Source of the DNA: Pseudomonadota bacterium
GTDB taxonomy: Bacteria; Myxococcota_A; UBA796; GCA-2862545
Reading direction: 5' to 3'
Assembly (NCBI GenBank): GCA_002862545.1
Contig: PKDJ01000091.1
Span: 1-55,312, forward strand
Length of the DNA stretch: 55,312 nt
Shown here: in pieces, positions 16,043-22,847 of the stretch
How the letters are laid out: every line of letters begins with the position of its first letter
How positions within the stretch are numbered: position 1 is the stretch's first letter
The notes under the pieces: generated by a model
What the model was told of the DNA's origin: nothing
What the model saw: the letters and a program-made list of their open reading frames with translations, nothing else
Database searches by the model: none
Program-made: the position numbers and the translations under genes

Positions 16043-16636
16043 ATGCGGTGGATGGCATGGATGGTGGTCGGGCTTGTGGCCTGTGAGTCGATGCCCTCTT
16101 CTGGCCGCATCTTCCAGCCGGTGACGGTGGCGGGTCCTGCGCCTGTCGCGGCGCCGGCGGGGACGGTCGAAGCCGAGCCGCTCGTACCCGGTGAGGCTCC
16201 ACCCGACGAGGGGGCTGATGAGGCCGACAGTGAGGATCCGCTTGCACTGCAGGCACGCCTCGCGGGGGTCACGGCGAACGAGCTCTCGAGTCCGCCACCC
16301 GCACCGGCGACGCCGCCGCCTGCCCCAGCCGCTGCTCCGGTGCTGCCCGTGCCTGTGCAGGTTCCTGTGTGGGACCCAGGGAAGCCACCCGAGGCCAGCT
16401 CGTGGGGACTGCGGCTGCTGTCGACGCTTGCCGGCTCGATGCCACCGCGCGCGGTGCTCGTGCTCCCGGACGGCTCCGAGGTCGTCGTCAAGGCGGGCGA
16501 CATCCTCCCGGACGAGAAGGTCGTCGTCTGGGCTGTCGGACGAGACCGGGTCGAGCTGGCCCACATCTCGGCCGACGGACCCTTTGCGGCGGTCGAGACC
16601 AAGGCGCTCGAGGCACTCCTGCCCTCGGCACCCTGA
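16043..16636 (+). CDS. Proline-rich lipoprotein with a small C-terminal PilP/GspC-like domain
   Basis: The preferred start is ATG 16043 with GGAG upstream. The N-terminus MRWMAWMVVGLVACES is a lipoprotein signal (cysteine 14). Residues 20-125 are low complexity, dominated by Pro, Ala and acidic residues (for example PPAPATPPPAPAAAP). The last 60 residues form a small folded domain, AVLVLPDGSEVVVKAGDILPD followed by VVVWAVGRDRVEL, which resembles the homology region of PilP and GspC (a beta domain in which a GD turn precedes the strand ending in a V-x-L). That could suggest an assembly factor of a type IV pilus or secretion system, but no such genes are nearby. It follows the glycosyltransferase gene by 13 bases and may be cotranscribed. 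Confidence 0.65.
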   Translation: MRWMAWMVVGLVACESMPSSGRIFQPVTVAGPAPVAAPAGTVEAEPLVPGEAPPDEGADEADSEDPLALQARLAGVTANELSSPPPAPATPPPAPAAAPVLPVPVQVPVWDPGKPPEASSWGLRLLSTLAGSMPPRAVLVLPDGSEVVVKAGDILPDEKVVVWAVGRDRVELAHISADGPFAAVETKALEALLPSAP

Positions 16637-16659
16637 GAGCCCCTAGGCCGCCCGACGCG

Positions 16660-16842
16660 TCAGCTCGAGGCTTGCTGTGCCTTCAGGGCCTCGAGCTCGC
16701 GCAGCAGGGCGTCGGCCTCGGCATAGAGAGCGGCCTGGGCCACGCGGTCTCCGAACTTCTCCGCTTTGTAGGCCTCTTCGACCTTGGCTTGGTAGCGGCG
16801 CTCGAGGCGCTTCACGGGATCGGGTCGCAGCCAGCCGAACAT
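16660..16842 (-). CDS. Small DUF6435-type helical protein
   Basis: The ORF track starts far upstream, but ATG 16842 has a strong GGAGGTGAG directly before it and opens a 60-residue protein beginning MFGWLRPDPVKRLERRYQ. The pattern MFG-x4-DPVKKLE-x2-Y, then a helix with AEKFGDRVAQAALYAEADALL, is that of a small widespread family of roughly 55-70 residues (DUF6435). The function is unknown; no cysteines, signal peptide or membrane helix are present. The protein is almost entirely helical and highly charged. It converges on the lipoprotein gene ending at 16636. Confidence 0.8.
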   Translation of the reverse strand: MFGWLRPDPVKRLERRYQAKVEEAYKAEKFGDRVAQAALYAEADALLRELEALKAQQASS

Positions 16843-16940
16843 CTCACCTCCCCGGCGAGTCGTAGTCGGCAGGCGGGGTGCGGGTGTCGAACTAGGCGCC
16901 TGGAGCAGAAGTGGCGGTCCACACCGGCGACCTGTGCCAA

Positions 16941-16978
16941 GGGCCATATCTGACGCATGAGTCAGTTTTTGGTGGCCC
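16941..16978. promoter_or_regulatory. Nested inverted repeat in a divergent intergenic region
   Basis: Outer arms GGGCCA (16941-16946) and TGGCCC (16973-16978) enclose inner arms CTGAC (16950-16954) and GTCAG (16961-16965), the inner pair followed by TTTTT. It sits between the divergent DUF6435 gene and the lipoprotein gene at 17073. It could be an operator, or a hairpin in a leader. No consensus is recognised. Confidence 0.35.
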
Positions 16979-17072
16979 GGCAAGTTGCGCGGTCGAGGGT
17001 AAGTCGGCTAAGCCCCGGACCGGCTAGGGAGCCCAGCTTCTTTCGTGGCTCCTCGACTACATAGGAGAGATC

Positions 17073-17705
17073 ATGAACACCTTTCTCGAGCGCAACGCGC
17101 GCCGCCTCCTGATCGCTGGCGGCCTGGCATTCTTCATGGGCGCCCCGACCATCGCCTGCATGGGTGGCGGTGAGGCCGAGGTCGGCGAGGACGCTGGCGG
17201 CGACGAGGAGAAGAAGGAAGAGGAGAAGGAGGAGGCCAAGCCCGAGTCCAAGATCATTGGCTCTTGGCAGATGCGTCCGCCCCAGTCCGAGATGCGCAAC
17301 TTCAAGATCATCGACGCGGCCGTCTCCGGCAAGCCGCAGAAGAAGCAGAAGCTCGGCCAGCTCAAGGGCGACGAGAAGAAGCTCTTCGACGAGGTTGCGG
17401 GCATGAAGGGCCCCGAGAAGAAGAACATGCAGAACATGCTCAAGCTCATGAAGCAGAACAAGTTCGTGTTCACCGAGTCCGACGTGACGGTTCAGTTCGG
17501 CGCCGACGAGAAGTTCGGTCCGGTCAAGTACACCGTGGTCTCGGCCAGCGACTCGGCGATCACCGTCAAGTTCGACCCGGGCCTGGGCAACGGCACCGAG
17601 ACCCACGCCATCACCTGGAAGGGTGAGAACAAGGGTACGGACCAGATCACGGCGTCGAACGGTGCCGAGTTCCTTCCGCTCGACATCGGCAAGGCCGGCA
17701 AGTGA
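17073..17705 (+). CDS. Lysine- and glutamate-rich lipoprotein of unknown function
   Basis: A 210-residue protein with AGGAGA upstream of the ATG. The N-terminus has a positively charged start (ERNARRLLIAGGLAFFMGAPTIAC) ending in a lipobox-like cysteine (residue 29). It is followed by a stretch of EEKKEEEKEEAKPE and a soluble domain whose end forms beta strands (KFVFTESDVTVQFGADEK, KYTVVSASDSAITVKFDPG). The family is not recognised; the C-terminal part looks like a small beta-rich domain that reports a fitted value. Codon use is strongly biased toward AAG, GAG and GGC, which suggests a highly expressed gene. The strong hairpin at 17739-17769 follows its stop. Confidence 0.75.
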   Translation: MNTFLERNARRLLIAGGLAFFMGAPTIACMGGGEAEVGEDAGGDEEKKEEEKEEAKPESKIIGSWQMRPPQSEMRNFKIIDAAVSGKPQKKQKLGQLKGDEKKLFDEVAGMKGPEKKNMQNMLKLMKQNKFVFTESDVTVQFGADEKFGPVKYTVVSASDSAITVKFDPGLGNGTETHAITWKGENKGTDQITASNGAEFLPLDIGKAGK

Positions 17706-17738
17706 GCTCGCGGGGGGCCTAGGCCTCTCCTTCACTCT

Positions 17739-17769
17739 CGAGGGTCGTCCGCTCTGCGGTCGGCCCTCG
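17739..17769 (+). terminator. Strong stem-loop after the lipoprotein gene
   Basis: CGAGGGTCG (17739-17747) pairs with CGGCCCTCG (17761-17769) over nine base pairs including one G-U pair, and the inner CCG (17749-17751) pairs with CGG (17757-17759). The hairpin starts 33 bases after the stop codon. It lacks a run of T after the stem, so it may be a Rho-dependent or imperfect terminator, or an mRNA-stabilising 3' structure. The GTG at 17769 lies inside the stem, which argues against using it as the next gene's start. Confidence 0.55.
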
Positions 17770-17810
17770 TGTGCGTCTTGGGCTACATCCTTGGTGAGGA
17801 TGGACGTACG

Positions 17811-18482
17811 GTGAGCTTCGACCTTCGGCAGGACGAGCTGAGTGCCGAGTGGATTGGCGCTCTTCGGGTGAGCCTCGGTGGGTACCAGATACTCCTCGGG
17901 GCGCCTCTGGCGGCCGTGTCTCGCTTGGGGCCTTCGGTCGACGCGCTGGACGCGGTGATTCTCCCAACGGGTCACCTCCGCCTGCTCGACGGGCTGGTGC
18001 CTCTCCTCGCGAGTCGCACCACTGACCGGCCGCTGACCGTGGTCTCGCTCGTCGGTGAGCCGCGGTCCATGGCCTTGGTCGATGCGTTCTCTCGCGGCTG
18101 GCCTCATCGCGCACAGCCCGAGGTCGACGTGTTCGTTGCAGGGCAGCCAATCGCTCTGGGTCCCACTCAGCTGCATACGCGGCCTGCGCGGGCTGGTGAG
18201 CCACATGGCGACGCGGTGTCTGTGGTGGCGGGCTGTGGTGTGCGACTGACGGCGGCAGGGCAGACCATCGCCTTCCTCCCCGCAGTGGCTCCCTCACGGG
18301 GCTGGCGAGCCTTCGTCGGGCAGGCGGAGCTCGCGGTCGTGGAGGTCGGTGTCCGCCCCTGGCCACCAGGACAGAGACCCTGGCGGCACGACACCGCCAG
18401 CGCCATCTCGGCTGCTCGAGAGGCGCGCCGTCTCTGGCTGGTGGGCGATGACGGGAGGCCGCTGGATGTAGCGCAGGCCTGA
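17811..18482 (+). CDS. Degenerate metallo-beta-lactamase-fold protein without metal ligands
   Basis: The chosen start is GTG 17811 (SFDLRQDELSAEWI follows), since the GTG at 17769 lies in the terminator hairpin; 223 residues. The layout follows an MBL-fold hydrolase: strands around GALRVSLGGYQILLGAPL, then VILPTGHLRLLDGLVPLLASR, which occupies the place of the THxHxDH metal motif but keeps only one histidine, then FLPAVAPSRGWRAF and AELAVVEVGVRPW in place of the later DT and D segments. So the fold is likely kept but the di-metal centre is lost. A non-catalytic, ligand-binding or scaffold role is inferred. It lies 60 bases before the DUF1963-like gene in the same direction. Fold assignment is by pattern only. 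Confidence 0.6.
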   Translation: MSFDLRQDELSAEWIGALRVSLGGYQILLGAPLAAVSRLGPSVDALDAVILPTGHLRLLDGLVPLLASRTTDRPLTVVSLVGEPRSMALVDAFSRGWPHRAQPEVDVFVAGQPIALGPTQLHTRPARAGEPHGDAVSVVAGCGVRLTAAGQTIAFLPAVAPSRGWRAFVGQAELAVVEVGVRPWPPGQRPWRHDTASAISAAREARRLWLVGDDGRPLDVAQA

Positions 18483-18542
18483 TGGTTCGCGGCGGGTGCC
18501 GTGAGGGCGTCTGTCGGATGGTACAAACCACATGGAGGTGGC

Positions 18543-20177
18543 ATGACCGTCGAGGTGCTCGTCTCGGCCCTGCGAGCATTCGCGCGTGCGGGCGCGGTTG
18601 GGTGGACGCCCTCGGCGGAGGCTGGACCCGCACCCGCAGGAGCTCCCAAGGCCCTCGCGCCGCTGCTCGCGGCCGGTCGACCCTCCATTCGCCAGAGTGC
18701 TTACGGGAGACCACTCGCCCTGCCGATCGACTTCGAGACGATGGAGTCGGCTCGTGGGTCGGTGTTGGTCACGCCGGCGGGCGCGCCGGCGCCGGGCTGG
18801 CAGGTCGGTACAGAGGCACCGTGGCATCGCCTGGAGGTGCGTGGTCGCACGCTCTGGGTCGGACCGACAGGACTTCCGGTGGCAGCCTCGGATTCAGACC
18901 TCCTCCTGATGGTCTTGCTGGGTCTAGGTGACTTTCTCCAAGGTGAGGGCGACGGATCTGAGCTGGCGGCAGGCGGTCTGTGGGGTGAGCCGCTGCACGC
19001 TGCCCGTGCAGCCCTCGTTCGGCTTGCCTCGGCGCTGGACGAGCTTCCGAGCTGGCCCGACTGGATTCATGCGACGGCCCAGAGCGAGACGGACCCCGAG
19101 AAGCGGGTCCTGGTCCTCACGCCGGCTCATGTGCCGGGTGGCGAAGAGCAGCTCGCCCAGCTGGGTCGTTCGTCATGGTCCGACGTACCCTTCCTCTTCT
19201 ACACGAGGGCCCACAAGGAGCACCTTCGCGTCCTCACCCGGGAGGCTCTGCCGTCGTCGCGACCGTCTGAGGACAAGGACGCTGCTCGCGCAATCGGCAC
19301 CTGGCTCATCCAGACCCTAGAGAGCGCCTTGGTCTCCAGCTTGTCGTTCCCGGACGAGGAACTTCGCATCTACAAGAAGCAGCTCTTCGGGAGGACGACG
19401 TCGGAGGCCTTCGAGGTGCTCGAGGCGAATGGCTACCAGCCCGCCTTGCTCGGTCCGGGGGGAGCCGCCGCACGCACCCTCAGGGAGAATGCGCAGGCGG
19501 TGATGGAGCGCCTCAGCGAGGCGCAGAGCCTCCTGGAGCGTGCTGACAGGAACGCCCCGGCGGAGGTCTCTCCTCCGACGCCGCTTCCTCGAGCAGAGGG
19601 GCTCGGGCCGCCACCGCCGAAGGTGGAGGGCGGGCGGCCCTGCCTGCGTCTGGCGTGGGCAGCGCTCTCTCCCGCAGACCTGCACTCGTCGTGGAGGTTT
19701 GGGGCTTGCGCGAGGGATGATGAGGTCCCGGGGGCATTCCTTCGAGTGGTCGATCCGGGCGTGAGGGCAGTCACTCTGCGGGCGAACAAGGCCTTTCTGC
19801 CGCTGCAGGAGCCGCACACGGCGATCGCTGTCTACTTGGGCACGGGGCCCGACAGCCCAGGGCGAGTGGAGCTCTTGGTCGAAGAGGACGTTCGACAGCG
19901 TGGCTGGGACTCTCGCCAGCAGTGCTACCGTGCGCTGCGACTGCGTCCATTCCACGATGTCGAGTATGGACCTACCAGGACGCACAAGGTCTGGCATGCG
20001 GCGAGCAAGCTCGGCGGGCAGCCGGCCTTCCTGCAGGATGACCTCTCCCTTCCCGGGCGCTACCGCTTCGTGCTGCAGCTCACGGACGACCTCCTCGATG
20101 GGCTCGCGGGCTGGTGTGTGTATGTGTACGCAGATCTCGACAAGCTGGAGTTCGAGGTGGTCTGGCAGGAGGAGTAG
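18543..20177 (+). CDS. Large protein with C-terminal DUF1963 (YwqG)-like domain
   Basis: The ATG at 18543 has GGAGGTGGC directly upstream; 544 residues. The N-terminal 200 residues contain low-complexity Pro/Ala patches and then LVLTPAHVPGGEEQLA and PFLFYTRAHKEHLRVL. The last 140 residues resemble DUF1963/YwqG proteins: RPFHDVEYGP, then KLGGQPAFLQDDLSLPG, RFVLQLTDDLLDGLAGWCV and CVYVYADLDKLEFEVVW. YwqG-like domains bind or report a small ligand in a beta-rich fold; their role is unproven. A LEANGYQPALLGPGG segment precedes a helical part with an LSEAQSLLERAD heptad pattern. It ends three bases before the stop of the convergent NAD-kinase-like gene. N-terminal domain unassigned. Confidence 0.6.
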   Translation: MTVEVLVSALRAFARAGAVGWTPSAEAGPAPAGAPKALAPLLAAGRPSIRQSAYGRPLALPIDFETMESARGSVLVTPAGAPAPGWQVGTEAPWHRLEVRGRTLWVGPTGLPVAASDSDLLLMVLLGLGDFLQGEGDGSELAAGGLWGEPLHAARAALVRLASALDELPSWPDWIHATAQSETDPEKRVLVLTPAHVPGGEEQLAQLGRSSWSDVPFLFYTRAHKEHLRVLTREALPSSRPSEDKDAARAIGTWLIQTLESALVSSLSFPDEELRIYKKQLFGRTTSEAFEVLEANGYQPALLGPGGAAARTLRENAQAVMERLSEAQSLLERADRNAPAEVSPPTPLPRAEGLGPPPPKVEGGRPCLRLAWAALSPADLHSSWRFGACARDDEVPGAFLRVVDPGVRAVTLRANKAFLPLQEPHTAIAVYLGTGPDSPGRVELLVEEDVRQRGWDSRQQCYRALRLRPFHDVEYGPTRTHKVWHAASKLGGQPAFLQDDLSLPGRYRFVLQLTDDLLDGLAGWCVYVYADLDKLEFEVVWQEE

Positions 20178-20180
20178 CTC

Positions 20181-21062
20181 TCACGCCACGAGGCGCAGCG
20201 CGCGCGGCGCGCGGGAGATCCTCACCTCGCGAGCCCACGGGAGGACGAGCACGTCGGTCTCGATGCCATCTCCGAACACGACGCCGTCGTCCATCTCGCT
20301 CGTGACGCTCACCTCCTCGTCATGGAGGATGCCCTCCGTGAGGCTCGCGCCGGTCGACTGTGATTCCCAGGCCTCCCGCACGAAGTATGCGAGCTCTGGG
20401 TCCTCTGGGCTCGGCATGGTCAGTCCCGACTGGTGGCAGGCGTGGATGGAGCGCGCCCAGCCGGTGGCCCCCGTGCCGCTCGTCACGATCAGTCCAGACG
20501 AGCTCTGGCGCTCGGCCGCGTCACCGTGTCGCAGGACGTAGCGTGCCGACTGATGGGAGCGATGCCCGACGAAGATCTCGTTCAGGGCGAGCAGGGTCTG
20601 GCCGTCGTCCGTGCGTGCTCGAACCATCGTGCGGGCCTCGAGGGTGGCTCGGCCTGCATGAAGGTCGGCGAGCAGATCGGCGACGGCTGCTGGGGAGTGT
20701 CGGACCAGGACGCCGCAGAAGGTAGCCGGATCGGGTGTCACGCCCAGAACGGGCTGATCCTGAAGATACTTGGCGACGTTCGGGACGAGGCCATCCTGAC
20801 CGACGGCGACCACGATGTCGTCGGGCTCGAACAGGAACCGGTCCAGGGAGTCGCGCTCGACCCTCGTGTGGCGCCAGGTGGGAGGGGTGGCCTCGAGGAC
20901 TCGGGCGATGGCGACGGACTGAGCCCGGTGCCCGGCGAGAAAGGGCTCTGGGCTCTGACCACGTGTGGACAGAAACCAGGCGACCTGCCCGTGCGTGGCG
21001 TGTCGAGCAAGCAGCACGTCATAGGGAGTGGGGCGGGTGACGATGACGACTCGAGGCTCCAC
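20181..21062 (-). CDS. NAD kinase-like (PPNK superfamily) protein
   Basis: A 293-residue protein in the same superfamily as ATP-NAD kinase. The G-G-D-G motif of NAD kinases appears as VAVGQDGLVPNVAKYL, followed by QPVLGVTPDPATFCGVL, LALNEIFVGHRSHQSARYVL (the NE pair that contacts NAD), and SGLIVTSGTGATGWARSI, which replaces the usual PTGSTAY. The first glycine of the GGDG motif is replaced (GQDG), and the loop is unusual, so the substrate may not be NAD; it could also be a lipid or sphingoid kinase-like relative. The adjacent upstream gene encodes an SPFH protein 18 bases away, so they form an operon. A true ppnK must be elsewhere if this one has changed substrate. Confidence 0.75.
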   Translation of the reverse strand: MEPRVVIVTRPTPYDVLLARHATHGQVAWFLSTRGQSPEPFLAGHRAQSVAIARVLEATPPTWRHTRVERDSLDRFLFEPDDIVVAVGQDGLVPNVAKYLQDQPVLGVTPDPATFCGVLVRHSPAAVADLLADLHAGRATLEARTMVRARTDDGQTLLALNEIFVGHRSHQSARYVLRHGDAAERQSSSGLIVTSGTGATGWARSIHACHQSGLTMPSPEDPELAYFVREAWESQSTGASLTEGILHDEEVSVTSEMDDGVVFGDGIETDVLVLPWAREVRISRAPRALRLVA

Positions 21063-21080
21063 GTTGGACTCCAGGCTGCC

Positions 21081-22073
21081 TCACCCGTCCAAGCGGGCGA
21101 GGGCGCGTGAGACGAGGTCTGGTGTGACCGTGAGCTGGCCGATGGACGGCAGCTGTCCTGCCATCTCGCGGGCTGCGAGGCCGAGGAGGACCTCCGGAGC
21201 AAGGTCACGGTAGATTGCGACGTTGGCCTCCTCGGTCGCGTTGCGTGCCTCCTCCAGAGCGCGGATGGCCTCGGCCTCGGCCTCTGTCTCGACACGCTTT
21301 CGCTCGGCGGCCGCGAGTGCCTGCAGGCGCTCGTTCTCTGCGTGCTCGGTCACCCTCCGCCGGGCGTTCTTCGCCTCCTGTGCGATCAGGGTCTCTGTGC
21401 GCTTGGCCAGCTCGATCTTGTTCTGCAGCTCGTTCTCGGCAATCGCCCGCTCCCGCTCGACGGCCAGTGCGCGACGCTCGAAGGTCGCCTTGTCGGCATC
21501 CTGCTGGATGCGCTCGCGTGTGGTTACCTGCAGAGCACGCTCCACCTCAGCGATGGGACGGATGGAGCGGACGGCGACGGAGACCAGCTCGACCCCCAGG
21601 ATGGCGAGAGCGCCAGACTCCGCGAGGGCCTTATGGATGCGTGCTCGCAGGCGGCCGACGCCGTGCTCGAGCACCTCTGCCAGGGAGGCCTCTGCCAGGG
21701 TGTCGCCGGTGATCTGCTGGGCCTTCTCGGTGAGCAGATTGGCCACCTGCTCGAGAGGCTGGGCCGCGTGACGACCTGTCGAGAGGTCTAGGGTGAAGTC
21801 GAGGCGAGACGCCAGTGCCTCCGGATCCCGAACGCGCCACTGCAGCACACCCTGCACGGTGAGCTCCTGAAAGTCGGCGGAGCGTCCGCGCATCAGGAGG
21901 GTGAGCTCCTGGTCGTCGATCGGCACCTCTGCGATGGAGGAGGACCAGGGAGCGAACCAGAAGGCAAGACCTCGGCCGCTGCGGACAGTCTCCCCGCGGC
22001 GGTACTGCAGCACATGGCGACTGGCCTCGGACCGAAGGTGAGACCAGAGCAGGAGACTTCGAATCTCGGCCAT
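21081..22073 (-). CDS. SPFH/prohibitin/stomatin-family protein
   Basis: The ATG at 22073 with GGAG six bases upstream is preferred over upstream codons (22118). The 330-residue product has the SPFH/band-7 domain (VLQYRRGETVRSGRGLAFWFAP, then EVPIDDQELTLLMRGR and FQELTVQGVLQWRVRDP), followed by a long coiled coil (for example RERIQQDADKATFERRALAVERERA, in part; ERKRVETEAEAEAIRALEEA) and a C-terminal part. The N-terminus has no clear membrane helix, so the protein may associate peripherally. Stomatin-like proteins form membrane-associated assemblies. It is the first gene of an operon with the NAD-kinase-like gene 18 bases downstream. A nested palindrome covers its likely promoter. Confidence 0.88.
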   Translation of the reverse strand: MAEIRSLLLWSHLRSEASRHVLQYRRGETVRSGRGLAFWFAPWSSSIAEVPIDDQELTLLMRGRSADFQELTVQGVLQWRVRDPEALASRLDFTLDLSTGRHAAQPLEQVANLLTEKAQQITGDTLAEASLAEVLEHGVGRLRARIHKALAESGALAILGVELVSVAVRSIRPIAEVERALQVTTRERIQQDADKATFERRALAVERERAIAENELQNKIELAKRTETLIAQEAKNARRRVTEHAENERLQALAAAERKRVETEAEAEAIRALEEARNATEEANVAIYRDLAPEVLLGLAAREMAGQLPSIGQLTVTPDLVSRALARLDG

Positions 22074-22086
22074 CAGCGACTCCTTC

Positions 22087-22122
22087 TTAGATGCAATCAG
22101 CATATATGCGTATCGCATCTAA
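22087..22122. promoter_or_regulatory. 36-bp nested palindrome, likely operator of the SPFH operon
   Basis: TTAGATGC (22087-22094) and GCATCTAA (22115-22122) are perfect inverted arms around a central palindrome GCATATATGC (22100-22109), separated by AATCA and GTATC. The layout equals two ATGC-N5-GCAT boxes side by side. The AT-rich patch stands out from its surroundings. It lies 14 bases upstream of the SPFH start and overlaps the promoter listed next, so a multimeric regulator binding here would control transcription. Confidence 0.75.
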
Positions 22123-22126
22123 TCAA
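22099..22126 (-). promoter_or_regulatory. Probable sigma70-type promoter of the SPFH/NAD-kinase-like operon
   Basis: On the minus strand, TTGATT (22126-22121) and TATGCT (22104-22099) are separated by 16 bases, a reasonable -35/-10 pair. The predicted transcription start is about 20 bases before the ATG at 22073. The promoter lies almost wholly inside the nested palindrome. Confidence 0.5.
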
Positions 22127-22223
22127 GGGATTTCGGTCGCCGGGTCGTTCTCCGATCGGCTCTACCTCAGAGTCCTACGGCAGCCTCAGCGCGGTCACCG
22201 TGGGAGCTCCGCGGTCAGGAGCC

Positions 22224-22577
22224 TCACTGGCAGTCTTCGGTGTCTTCCGCGTCGACGAGGTCATCACAGTCGTTGTCGAGCAGATCGTCGCAGATCTCCT
22301 CGGCACCCGGGTTGATGGCGGCATCGGTGTCGTCGCAGTCGACGTCGCTCGTGAAGCTGTCGCCGTCGGCATCGATGCTGGCGCTGGTGTCGTTCGTGTC
22401 GGCCGTCTCGAGCTTGTAGTCAGGGATTGGCGCGCCGTAGCATGCGGACAGCACGAGGGTGGTCACGACACCTCCGACGGCGTGCATGCCTCGGCGCAGT
22501 GTGCTTGGGCGACTGCAGAAGGGGCAGGTCGACTCCTGCTGCCTGTAGTGACGGTCACAAGAAGTACACTGGATCAT
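22224..22577 (-). CDS. Zinc-ribbon protein with membrane helix and MopE-type metal-binding repeat
   Basis: The ATG at 22577 has GGAGGT upstream and opens a 117-residue protein with a rare domain order. Residues 4-22 hold CTSC and CPFC, a four-cysteine zinc ribbon. Then comes a hydrophobic segment (HAVGGVVTTLVLSACYG) that could be a transmembrane helix or, if an internal ATG (Met31) is used, a lipoprotein signal with lipid cysteine. The C-terminal part DADGDSFTSDVDCDDTDA, NPGAEEICDDLLDNDC matches the Ca/metal-binding repeat of MopE-like proteins (putative metal-binding motif), usually extracellular. A cytosolic zinc ribbon coupled to an outer acidic domain is implied by the full-length reading. 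No neighbour explains its job. Confidence 0.75.
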   Translation of the reverse strand: MIQCTSCDRHYRQQESTCPFCSRPSTLRRGMHAVGGVVTTLVLSACYGAPIPDYKLETADTNDTSASIDADGDSFTSDVDCDDTDAAINPGAEEICDDLLDNDCDDLVDAEDTEDCQ

Positions 22578-22847
22578 GGCCGACCTCCACCCACAGTCTA
22601 CCGAAGAACAGCGCCCTTGTGTGGAGCCCGCTTCTCCTGGAGATCTCAGGCTACGTTGACGTTGACGTGTCCACTCCCATGCTCGGATTATTCTCAGTAT
22701 TCCCTAGAGTAGATTTTTGCAGAAATTCTGGACAAAGCTCGGCTCTTCAAGACGAACCGCAAGGTTGTCCACAGGCTGCCAACAGGGGTCGTTCGGCATG
22801 GCTAGCCGGCTGACTCGCGATGCTGAGCACGCTCCTCGGCGGGGCGA

